Shown: positions 19,101-25,412 of the stretch, piece by piece
Position numbering within the stretch: the stretch's first letter is position 1
Layout: the number at the start of each line of letters is the position of its first letter
Source: JAWXUK01 sp044432725
GTDB lineage: Bacteria; Bacillota; Clostridia; Oscillospirales; Oscillospiraceae
Length of the DNA stretch: 64,000 nt
Assembly (NCBI GenBank): GCA_044432725.1
Contig: JAWXUL010000003.1
Location: 148,483-212,482, forward strand
Direction of reading: 5' to 3'
Translations under genes and position numbers: made by a program
The notes under the pieces: generated by a model
Database searches by the model: none
What the model saw: the letters and a program-made list of their open reading frames with translations, nothing else
What the model was told of the DNA's origin: nothing

Positions 19101-19411
19101 CTCAAGCCAGAAAGCTTTGTTTCCTCTTCCCCCACATAGGTTGCCATATCACGGTAACGGATATCCATATAGATATCACGATATTGATAAATGGCATCAG
19201 AACTAACCCCTGTTCCGAAGTTCAAACTCCCTCCAGAGGCAAGCTGATCCACCCCGCCCACATACATAGGAGAGGTGCTAAGATATTGGCGACAATATCC
19301 ATCAGTGTTAATATTTGCTATATTATTCCCTGTCACATTCAGCGCAGAAGAGGAAGCGTAAATCGCCAGTCTTGCTATGCCGAAGGAGGAAAAAGTACCT
19401 AAAACTGACAT
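16178..19411 (-). CDS. flgK: Giant flagellar hook-associated protein FlgK (HAP1)
   Basis: FlgK joins hook and filament. Both ends are standard: the N-terminus has SALNVTGNNIANINTDGYCR and the C-terminus has GVDLNDEATNMMTYQKAYVA. At 1077 residues it is roughly twice the usual size. Two insertions account for this, about residues 275-530 and 590-910; the true FlgK segment YQMALDSLAQKFAEVFNSLN lies between them. The insertions are rich in Asp, Tyr, Asn and Gly and repeat a loose D-x-x-G-N-x-V-Y pattern (LDLDGNQVYN, LDKNGNPVYD, MDSYGNPVYM). They would be exposed on the junction surface. The frame is unbroken. Confidence 0.93.
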   Translation of the reverse strand: MSVLGTFSSFGIARLAIYASSSALNVTGNNIANINTDGYCRQYLSTSPMYVGGVDQLASGGSLNFGTGVSSDAIYQYRDIYMDIRYRDMATYVGEEETKLSGLSDLANVLDEVASGEADFGIIEAQFSEIVEMLQNLSTYTGSEEYDTLVRSACETLAQLFNSYAEQLDNIETNQLSSYNSDIDATNLMLTGIRELNEQIRNAGIYGDEALALRDMRNLLIDELSGMIGIDVIYSEEDIGMGLIVENLTINIAGTDTALVDGLFCTQLTMEEMVEMPNPEIYPDGSSYFQYDRLTSYMYVDLDGNPTNYADQSKPWLNPYYPDNSDAAWLDKNGNPVYDARLAGPQPNEYYTGFKGYPDFDSTGSNYPVEAPESILVGQAPVNEDGGWMGGQFAVGVIDDETGTWKLNADGSVYVAYTTNNPEYATSYEIDNPDYDADKLAAAEAVAAGGNPLTTPNYDEDYDITTPATLEVVESVVQMNNNVQDGNDNDNTYLITLTAMKDAKGNYMKDLSNREITADILLSDIVISGALQGHREMLTGEGEYSSKLEISMNPDATTTRGIPYYQMALDSLAQKFAEVFNSLNTLNPDDIFAVDDDGNFYDCNKPIYDPPVDYTADPVLDPADDAILQLDSNGNPMYEIMYATITLSDGTVETVKVNTSNMYDLDYTDEPAMTLYEKYIYASDADGDYGGVRHPNFMMDSDGHFLHEVERDGVLYYEPIQLLENGALMMDSYGNPVYMTAATLTPENYDILLNGYPNDEYPVLDLDGNQVYNTDEDGNYVYKLEEGTEVGESGYAQYENGDGEVVVRFNDNAYWDVETGERIDTTVEDWDLEYGIRVPTMVSCDGVITQEIYDPAAMYDYDEKNDCFLDKNGSPITNEAGDEITYDMAMKNYSDWEILQDSGVLTPEYANFQKAGTLISNNGNTNDSSGITASNISISRDWSIGEVRIITAKGESPGTTDNSNVLKFITAMDADMQYDAKDVSTDAWTGKNEFFNGSFQGMLVNTTSTLAQDIQTTTTLLVNYDSSALALDNNRLSVSGVDLNDEATNMMTYQKAYVAAAKLMTTLDEVLEVLLNM

Positions 19412-19571
19412 TTTCTATTCCTCGCTTATTTGATAAAATTAGAGGGAAATCTAAAAACTCTCTTAAATGAAGCACCCAAGATTGGGTGAATTCACGTTCC
19501 CTCAATCCTTAAGGATTTTAGGTTAGAGAGGCTTAAACGTTCCCTAGAGGGATTCCCCCCCAATCGCAGAG
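19412..19571 (-). other. Hairpin-rich leader between flgN and flgK
   Basis: This 160-base spacer contains several inverted repeats: CACCCA/TGGGTG, the perfect palindrome AATCCTTAAGGATT, and TCCCT/AGGGA. On the minus strand AGGGAACGT occurs twice (19537-19545 and 19494-19502). AGGGA and AAGGA fit the A-N-GGA core bound by CsrA, whose gene is in the same operon. CsrA control of flgK translation is a hypothesis only. The flgK ribosome binding site is GAGGAA. Confidence 0.45.
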
Positions 19572-20381
19572 TTATATTTCATTATCTGCGTTGTGTTTCA
19601 ATGTTTTCTTTTGCAAAATACTCATTCGTGCTTTTTCTTCTTTTTGTGCAAGCTGTCTCAAGGCAGAAGTGGCATCGCCACCCAACATCACATTGCTTTC
19701 AGCTTCGTCATTTTCCTTTTGCACAGCACGCAAACGCTCTTGGCTGACAGGCACAACTTTTTTATTGTCCCCAGAAGGTTTGTTTTGGAACTGTCTTAAA
19801 TTCAGTTGCACATTCCCAGGGGCAGGTGCTGTTCCTGACAAGCTTTCGTTCCCCACATTCCCCAAGCCTTCTGCCATTGCTTTGGCACGCACAGATGTGG
19901 TAGCAGGAGCTGATTTTTCTGCCCCTGAAAAGACACCCTCTTTCTCTAAAGAGCGAGAAGCCACAGCACCAGGAGGTGCATAGCCACTTTCCACACCTGT
20001 CACATCTTCAAGTTGCACCAAATGCGCCTGAAGTGTCTGGCGAGAAATGTTTGCCTTTTCATTATAATTTTCATAAGCTGTTTGCAGCTTTTTCACCATC
20101 TTTTTCCCTTGGACAATCACGTCCTCAGGCATATGCTGGACAAGCTCGGTAATCTTCCCAGGTGGCACATTTAATTTTTCTAAATATTTCAGGCGCTTTT
20201 GCTCATAACCACGTAAAGTCATGGCACAGACCTGTTCTTCCTTCATGATTTCTTCAATCCGTGGCAAATTACCTTTGTTCACACAAAGCGTTTTTTCCCC
20301 TTGGACAGAAGCCAGCTTTTCCAATACCTCTGCCAGCTTTCCCAAAAGGTCAAAGTAATCAAGCCAATCTTGCTTCGCCAT
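19572..20381 (-). CDS. flgN: Flagellar export chaperone FlgN, long form
   Basis: FlgN chaperones FlgK and FlgL to the export gate. The first 140 residues are the helical FlgN domain (LDYFDLLGKLAEVLEKLASV and the LRGYEQKRLKYLEKLNVPPG segment). The product has 269 residues against about 140-170 in most homologues; residues from about 140 on form a Pro/Gly/Ala-rich, probably disordered extension. The ATG overlaps the flgM stop codon in a TAATG junction, indicating translational coupling. flgK follows after a structured 160-base leader. Confidence 0.85.
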   Translation of the reverse strand: MAKQDWLDYFDLLGKLAEVLEKLASVQGEKTLCVNKGNLPRIEEIMKEEQVCAMTLRGYEQKRLKYLEKLNVPPGKITELVQHMPEDVIVQGKKMVKKLQTAYENYNEKANISRQTLQAHLVQLEDVTGVESGYAPPGAVASRSLEKEGVFSGAEKSAPATTSVRAKAMAEGLGNVGNESLSGTAPAPGNVQLNLRQFQNKPSGDNKKVVPVSQERLRAVQKENDEAESNVMLGGDATSALRQLAQKEEKARMSILQKKTLKHNADNEI

Positions 20382-20686
20382 TATTCCACGGCTCCCATCA
20401 ACAGGATTCTCGATGCAGTTTCACGTGCATCCATTTGATAAGTCCCTGACTGCACTTGCTCTCTCAATTCAGCAATTTTGCTTGTTGTATTGTGGGTGCG
20501 CACTTCATTTGCAATTTTCGCAGAAGTTTCTTGATACAACTTGCTTTCCCCTTCCAAGGTTTGAGAAAAACTAATTTGATCAAATTGGGCAGCAGTAGAA
20601 TTTTGATTTTGCTGTTTGTCCACAGGGGCTTTCACCTTTCCTGTTGCTGACAATGGGCCTAAGCCTGCGTTTCCTGTAATTTTCAT
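20381..20686 (-). CDS. flgM: Anti-sigma-28 factor FlgM
   Basis: FlgM binds sigma-28 (SigD/FliA) until the hook is complete and is then exported, releasing late gene expression. The 101-residue product has the family C-terminal region (VRTHNTTSKIAELREQVQSG, then TYQMDARETASRILL). A GGAGGAA site precedes the ATG. It is the first gene of its operon, with a predicted sigma-28 promoter upstream, so it would be autoregulated through the sigma factor it inhibits. Confidence 0.92.
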   Translation of the reverse strand: MKITGNAGLGPLSATGKVKAPVDKQQNQNSTAAQFDQISFSQTLEGESKLYQETSAKIANEVRTHNTTSKIAELREQVQSGTYQMDARETASRILLMGAVE

Positions 20687-21105
20687 AAAAATTCCTCCAA
20701 TTTGCAGTATATTTAAATGGTAGCTATAAAATCTTCTAAGCAGAGAAAACCTGTTCCTTTTTCTGTTTTCTGACAGAAAGCGAAGCGATTATTTCATAAT
20801 TGCTCTGAACCAATGTTCACAGCCACCTTTTTTAGACAAACTTTCGCTCTTTCACGTCAAAAGCAATCTACAATCTATGTGACAGATGAGACACACATCA
20901 TCACACAGAAAATCTTTCACTTGTATTATCGGACAAAAGGAATAAAACTTAATAGTTTATAAGACTTTTTTAAGAAAAATTTTATCAAGGGAATACTTCT
21001 TTTTTTCAGTTTACAAATTTGGAGAAAAAACCGAAGCTAAAAAAAAGAATAAAAATCCCCCTTGCTCAAAGAAAGAAATTTTTCCTCACCTAGATTATTT
21101 CAAGA
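20687..21105. other. Intergenic region upstream of flgM
   Basis: About 420 bases between the terminator of the U32 gene and flgM. It contains the predicted sigma-28 promoter near 20,926-20,952 and a leader of about 235 nucleotides before flgM with no recognised riboswitch. The stretch 20,990-21,100 is A-rich, and I see no gene in it. Confidence 0.6.
20926..20952 (-). promoter_or_regulatory. Predicted sigma-28 (SigD/FliA-type) promoter of the flgM operon
   Basis: On the minus strand the -35 element is TTAA and the -10 element is TCCGATAA, separated by 15 bases. This fits the Gram-positive sigma-28 consensus TAAA-N15-GCCGATAA with one mismatch in the -10 and one in the -35. It points at flgM, about 240 bases downstream, which is the expected class of target. 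Confidence 0.75.
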
Positions 21106-21139
21106 AAAAGTCCCGAATCTTGTTAGATTCAGGACTTTT
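21106..21139 (-). terminator. Terminator of the U32 peptidase-family gene
   Basis: The arms AAAAGTCCCGAATCT and AGATTCAGGACTTTT pair over 15 positions with one mismatch around a TGTT loop; the minus-strand product ends in a U-run. It lies about 45 bases past the stop codon of the gene at 21,182. Confidence 0.85.
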
Positions 21140-21181
21140 CAATGAGATTCCAGAGAGAAAAAACTTCCCTTGGAACATCTA

Positions 21182-22402
21182 TCATTTTTCAGGATTCTCG
21201 ATTTTTCGCCGAACCATAGAATAAGCAGGGACTTTTTGTGGTAAATTCAGATAAAACACCATCTCAGGATGACGTACCTCTTCCAAGATTTCTCCGCTCT
21301 CTTCCCACAAATCCCCTACAATCATGGAAAAGGGCTTCACATCAGGACCCACGATATCCACTTCTTCTCCTTTGGCAAATTTATTCCGTAAGGTCAACGT
21401 GGCTCGACCATTCTCTTCACAAGCTGTGACGATAGCGACCACTTTCCAATCACAAAAATACCCTGAACTTTTCACATATTGCCCTGGCTCTCCATAAAAA
21501 AAGCCAGTACTATACTCTCGATGACTCACGTTGTAAACTTCATTCCGCCACACTGGGTCCAGTGCTTCTCCCCTTGCCACAGCATCCAAAGCTTGGCGAT
21601 AAGCCCCTGTAATCACAGCAGCATAATATGCCGACTTGGCACGACCCTCGATTTTCAAAGAATCTATCCCCACTTGCGTTAGCTCTTCCACATGATCAAT
21701 CATGGAAAGATCACGAGAATTCAGCAGAAAAGTCTCTCCTGCTTCTTCCACAATGGAGAATACTTCCCCTTCTCGTCTCTCCTCCACCAGACCATATTGA
21801 TAACGACAGGGCTGGGCGCAAGCCCCTCGATTGGCATCTCTCCCTGTCATAAAGCTGGAAATCAAACACCGTCCAGAGTAGCTCATACACATAGAGCCAT
21901 GAACAAATGCTTCTAATTCCAGCTCAGGTGACACATTTGCTTTTAAGTCAATGATTTCTGCCAGAGAGAGTTCTCTTGCCAAAATCACCCGCTTTGCGCC
22001 TAAATCATGATACATATTAGCAGCAGCGTAATTTACTATGCTAGCTTGGGTAGAAATGTGAATATCCACAGAAGGTGCATGACGCTTGGCAAGGGCAAGC
22101 ACCCCCACATCAGCCAAAATCACTGCATCCACGCCCACCTCTGCCAGATATTCCAGCCAAGAGGGCAGCAATGCCACTTCTTCATTCCGTGGCATAGTGT
22201 TGCAAGTCACATACACTTTCACCCCACGTTCATGGGCATAAGCAACAGCCTTGTCCAAGACCCCTTCCCCGAAGTTTCCAGAGAAACTTCTCATGCCAAA
22301 TAAATTCCCTGCCAAATAGACAGCGTCAGCCCCATAGGCAATGGCGACCTCTAAACGCTCCCAATCTCCCACAGGAGAAAGGAGTTCTATTTTTTTCTTC
22401 AT
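21182..22402 (-). CDS. trhP: U32-family protein, tRNA 5-hydroxyuridine biogenesis protein TrhP-like
   Basis: A 406-residue member of peptidase family U32, whose TrhP/YegQ branch is needed with prephenate for 5-hydroxyuridine at the tRNA wobble position. The opening ELLSPVGDWERLEVAIAYGA and the signature ELEAFVHGSMCMSYSGRCLI are present, followed by the cysteine pattern GACAQPCRYQY that suggests an iron-sulfur site. The second domain (from about residue 310) is the small C-terminal beta domain. I start at the second codon, an ATG with GAGAAA upstream. In Clostridia this gene often neighbours mltG, as here. Confidence 0.87.
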   Translation of the reverse strand: MKKKIELLSPVGDWERLEVAIAYGADAVYLAGNLFGMRSFSGNFGEGVLDKAVAYAHERGVKVYVTCNTMPRNEEVALLPSWLEYLAEVGVDAVILADVGVLALAKRHAPSVDIHISTQASIVNYAAANMYHDLGAKRVILARELSLAEIIDLKANVSPELELEAFVHGSMCMSYSGRCLISSFMTGRDANRGACAQPCRYQYGLVEERREGEVFSIVEEAGETFLLNSRDLSMIDHVEELTQVGIDSLKIEGRAKSAYYAAVITGAYRQALDAVARGEALDPVWRNEVYNVSHREYSTGFFYGEPGQYVKSSGYFCDWKVVAIVTACEENGRATLTLRNKFAKGEEVDIVGPDVKPFSMIVGDLWEESGEILEEVRHPEMVFYLNLPQKVPAYSMVRRKIENPEK

Positions 22403-22541
22403 CAATTTCTCTACTTTCTATCTCCCCGCTCCCCTGTGCCAAATCCACTGATCTGACACAGGAGGAAAGGGCTCATCCTAGGGACTTGCTCTCTACGCCT
22501 TGTTTTGAACCACGAAACCCCAAACCCCTTTGGAACCCTGT

Positions 22542-23912
22542 TTAACGATATCTCTCTTGGCTTGCCAAGAAGTCTAACAAACCTTGATAACTTTGATAAA
22601 AATGGTGGAGATTATCGTCTCCAAGGGCGTAATAATAATAATTTGTACGCTCTGCATTGAGCACAGCATTGATGGATGCCAAACCTGGATTGCTAATCGG
22701 TCCAGGAGGTAAGCCAGAATTGATATGGGTGTTATAAGGATTCATCACCGTTTCCCTATCATTTTGTGTCACTTCTCGCTCTAATAAATAGTACAATGTC
22801 GCATCAATCTGCAAACAACCATTGGTTTCATATCCTGGGTTTTCCAAACGATTGAAAATCACAGCTGCGATTCCTTCTCTGTCTGTGCCATCTGTCTCTC
22901 TCTCAATCATTGATGCCATGTTAATCACTTCATGGAGGGTATAGCCACATTCCTCGATGCCATACACCATAGAACTGTTATTGGCAACCCGATTATAAAA
23001 ATTCACAAGCATTGTGTTAATCACATACAAAGGGTCATGCATGCTGTAAAAAGTATAGGTGTCAGGGAACAAATACCCCTCTAAACGTCTGTGATCCCCC
23101 AAAGGTATCTCAGACAAAAAGCCAAAGGCATAATCATGATTGGCTGCCTTGTCCACCAGTTTTTCCACGGTGGAAACCCCTTTATCTTCTAGCATGGCAA
23201 AAATCTGATCCACTGTATACCCCTCTGGAATGGTCACAGTGATCTCTGCTCGTGTCTCCGAGCTTGCCCCTAAATTCCGTATCAATGCACTATAGTCCAT
23301 ATCCGTATCCAAGGTATAAGTCCCAGCAGAAATGGACTCTTTCTTCCCTGTCACCTCTGCAAACAAGTCAAAGGCAAATTGATAGTCAATCAGCCCTGCT
23401 TCCTTCAACATCAAAGAAATGGCATCAAAATTATCTGTCTCTGACACTGTGATTACAGCTTCCACAGGGGTTTTGTTCAAAGCAAGGACATCATTTGCTA
23501 AAATCCAACCAGTACAGGCAAGAATCACAGAGATCCCCACCACCATGACAACATATAAGAAGGCATAAATAATACTAAGCCCTACCCCTGCCACCACAGA
23601 GCCAACGGTATATTCATCATAAATTTCCCCATCATCTGTTTCCACATAGACACTCTCATTGGCAAGACGTTTTTTGCCATTGACGCCAAAGCTTTTTTTA
23701 GAAGTGGACCCCTCGTCACTGCCATAGCTTCTCCCTGCTCCTTGACCAGAACCTTGAGCTGTGTTTCGTGCTGGGTTAGGATTTCCACTGTTCCTCACAT
23801 TCTGAGAAGGGGGCACAGGCTTGCCATAAGGGTTGCTGGGATGGTTCACAGGTCTGCTGTTCCCAGTATTTCTATTTACGCCATTATTGCCTTTGTTTTG
23901 ATTGTTTTCCAT
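22542..23912 (-). CDS. mltG: Endolytic murein transglycosylase MltG (YceG-like)
   Basis: MltG cuts nascent glycan strands next to the membrane and sets their length. Residues 1-100 are a cytoplasmic Asn/Pro/Gly-rich low-complexity region, longer than in model proteins. One membrane helix follows at about 105-140, then a LysM-like domain (ITVSETDNFDAISLMLKEAG). The catalytic YceG domain carries ASMIERET with the active-site glutamate at 337, NRLENPGYETN, and SGLPPGPISNPG. The ribosome site is GGAAAGGGG. The small hairpin at 22,431-22,465 in the gap to the U32 gene has no U-run. Confidence 0.93.
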   Translation of the reverse strand: MENNQNKGNNGVNRNTGNSRPVNHPSNPYGKPVPPSQNVRNSGNPNPARNTAQGSGQGAGRSYGSDEGSTSKKSFGVNGKKRLANESVYVETDDGEIYDEYTVGSVVAGVGLSIIYAFLYVVMVVGISVILACTGWILANDVLALNKTPVEAVITVSETDNFDAISLMLKEAGLIDYQFAFDLFAEVTGKKESISAGTYTLDTDMDYSALIRNLGASSETRAEITVTIPEGYTVDQIFAMLEDKGVSTVEKLVDKAANHDYAFGFLSEIPLGDHRRLEGYLFPDTYTFYSMHDPLYVINTMLVNFYNRVANNSSMVYGIEECGYTLHEVINMASMIERETDGTDREGIAAVIFNRLENPGYETNGCLQIDATLYYLLEREVTQNDRETVMNPYNTHINSGLPPGPISNPGLASINAVLNAERTNYYYYALGDDNLHHFYQSYQGLLDFLASQERYR

Positions 23913-24033
23913 AGTTTCCCCTTTCCTTTGGGTAAAAAAGTTTCTTTTCTTGTCACCACAGCTCAGCCTCTGTCATAGTATGGTCTATCCAACAAGAAAA
24001 TCTTTGTTGAGACTTGAAAACGAGGTGTTTGTT

Positions 24034-24216
24034 ATGTGTGGTAATAACGGAAGTGGTAGTGGTATTTGGCTGATCATCATCATTATTTTACTCTTTTGCT
24101 GTGGTAGTTGGGACAATAACAACTCAAGCTGTGGTTGCGACAACAACTGTTCTGGTTGTTCTGGAAGTACCTCTGGCTGTACTGGTAACTGTACCTGTAG
24201 CTGTAACTGTCTGTAA
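24034..24216 (+). CDS. Cysteine-rich single-pass membrane microprotein, 60 residues
   Basis: A plus-strand ORF on its own between divergent mltG and converging wecG. It has a short Cys/Gly/Ser N-terminus, one hydrophobic segment (IWLIIIIILLFCC, residues 11-23), then a tail rich in Asn, Ser and Gly with Cys at 33, 35, 39, 42, 49, 53, 55, 57 and 59. In all 12 of 60 residues are cysteine. GAGGTG lies 6 bases before the ATG, and a strong terminator follows the stop by 10 bases, so this is a real one-gene unit. No family is recognised with certainty; metal binding or a disulfide-rich surface role is conceivable. Confidence 0.72.
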   Translation: MCGNNGSGSGIWLIIIIILLFCCGSWDNNNSSCGCDNNCSGCSGSTSGCTGNCTCSCNCL

Positions 24217-24226
24217 ACCACGGCAC

Positions 24227-24260
24227 AAAATAGGTAAGGGATTTTTCCCTTGCCTATTTT
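24227..24260. terminator. Terminator between the cysteine-rich microprotein gene and wecG
   Basis: The arms AAAATAGGTAAGGGA and TCCCTTGCCTATTTT form a 15-bp stem with one wobble pair and a 4-base loop, followed by a T-rich tract on the plus strand. It ends the microprotein transcript and may also serve the converging wecG transcript. Confidence 0.85.
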
Positions 24261-24304
24261 TGTTTTTTCTTCCACCAGAAAGGAGTCTCCACAAGGCTCT
24301 CCAA

Positions 24305-25045
24305 TCAACTCTTGTTTTTCGGTTTCTTTCCTCTTTGCCAAAAAGCTTGCCACAAAACAAGAGGTAGTTTCACCATGCGACCCAAACGCTTTGGTTCTTT
24401 CATCAAGCGATAAAACCACTCTAAATTCAGGGAAATCCAAAATTGAGGGGCTCGGTTCACCGTCCCTGCATAAACATCCAAGGCACCACCCAAGCCAATC
24501 CCAACCTTGACCCCCATGGTCTCTCCCCATTTTTGGCAGAATAATTCTTGCCTCGGGGCGCCTAAGCACACAAAAATCACATCGGCTTTCGCCTGTGCAA
24601 CTTTCTGTGCCACTTCTTCCTCTTCCTCAGCAGTAAAATAGCCGTGATATGTGCCACAGATAGTCAAATCAGGATAATCTCTGGCGATATTCTCTCCTGC
24701 TTTTTCTGCCACACCTTCCTTAGCGCCCAAAAGAAACAAACGTCCCCCAGTTTCTCCTAAGGATTCAAGCATCCCCTGAGAAAATTCAATCCCTGGGACT
24801 CGCTCTTGCAAGGGAGTGCCCAAAATCTTTGCAGCATAAATCACCCCTATGCCATCAGGTAGCACCAAATCAGCATGGTTCAAGCACTGGCAAAATGCCT
24901 TGTTTTTTTGTGCCAGTAATATAAATTCAGGGTTTGGCGTCACCACAGCATGAAATCCCGTCGAGGAGAGCCATTTTTTTCCTTCTGCCACAGCTTCTGC
25001 CATGGTAATTTGATGGAAATTTACCCCCAGTACATCAATTCGCAT
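24305..25045 (-). CDS. WecG/TagA/CpsF family glycosyltransferase
   Basis: A 246-residue member of glycosyltransferase family 26, which transfers N-acetylmannosamine or a similar sugar to a lipid-linked acceptor in teichoic acid or polysaccharide assembly. Family motifs are present: VVTPNPEFILLAQKN, LVLPDGIGVIYAAKILG, RLFLLGAKEGVAEKAG and the conserved FVCLGAPRQELFCQKW. The C-terminal part is basic and amphipathic, consistent with membrane association. It has its own sigma-A promoter and an AAGGTGG site. Without a neighbouring polymer cluster the acceptor cannot be named. Confidence 0.88.
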   Translation of the reverse strand: MRIDVLGVNFHQITMAEAVAEGKKWLSSTGFHAVVTPNPEFILLAQKNKAFCQCLNHADLVLPDGIGVIYAAKILGTPLQERVPGIEFSQGMLESLGETGGRLFLLGAKEGVAEKAGENIARDYPDLTICGTYHGYFTAEEEEEVAQKVAQAKADVIFVCLGAPRQELFCQKWGETMGVKVGIGLGGALDVYAGTVNRAPQFWISLNLEWFYRLMKEPKRLGRMVKLPLVLWQAFWQRGKKPKNKS

Positions 25046-25083
25046 TTGGGCACACCACCTTTATTAATACAAAATTACAAATC

Positions 25084-25112
25084 ATTATAACATATCTTTT
25101 CCATTCTGTCTA
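25084..25112 (-). promoter_or_regulatory. Sigma-A-type promoter of the wecG-like gene
   Basis: On the minus strand TAGACA and TATAAT are spaced by 17 bases, about 40 bases upstream of the glycosyltransferase ATG. Confidence 0.7.
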
Positions 25113-25162
25113 TTCCTTTGAAAAAAAAGAAAAATTTTTTCTGAAATTTCTATACTTTCTTC

Positions 25163-25191
25163 TTGCATTTTTCCCCCTTTTGTGTTATATT
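25163..25191 (+). promoter_or_regulatory. Sigma-A-type promoter of hom
   Basis: TTGCAT and TATATT are separated by exactly 17 bases. The predicted start near 25,198 leaves a long leader before hom. Confidence 0.65.
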
Positions 25192-25412
25192 ATTTTTATA
25201 TGCTCTCTCAACTGACAAAAAAGCCTTTTGTCTTTGAAGAAAATACCAGACTTTAATCCTTAGAGAAGGGCAAACAAGGCGACAGGAAGACAAAAACTCT
25301 TCTTTCACCCTTATTTTCAGGAGACACCCCCTGAGAGTCGGTGGACTTGCAAAGAGATTTCATAACATCTAAAATACCAATAAAATACCAAAGAAAAGAG
25401 GAACTATTAACA

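Larger units (their letters stand above)
25046..25412. other. Divergent promoter region and structured leader of hom
   Basis: This 367-base gap holds a minus-strand promoter for the glycosyltransferase gene and a plus-strand promoter for homoserine dehydrogenase. The hom transcript would carry a 5' leader of about 215 nucleotides. In the leader AAGGG (25,265-25,269) pairs with CCCTT (25,307-25,311) and GAAGA (25,285-25,289) with TCTTC (25,297-25,301), a nested stem. I found neither the T-box core nor any other riboswitch I know, and no convincing leader peptide. Confidence 0.45.

Noticed and set aside
23985..24569. Minus-strand ORF of 194 codons over the microprotein gene and terminator
   Set aside because: It runs through a strong terminator and overlaps the well-supported glycosyltransferase gene in another frame.
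25198..25412. T-box or SAM riboswitch before hom
   Set aside because: The leader lacks the AGGGTGGNACCGCG core and the SAM-box core; only a nested stem is visible.
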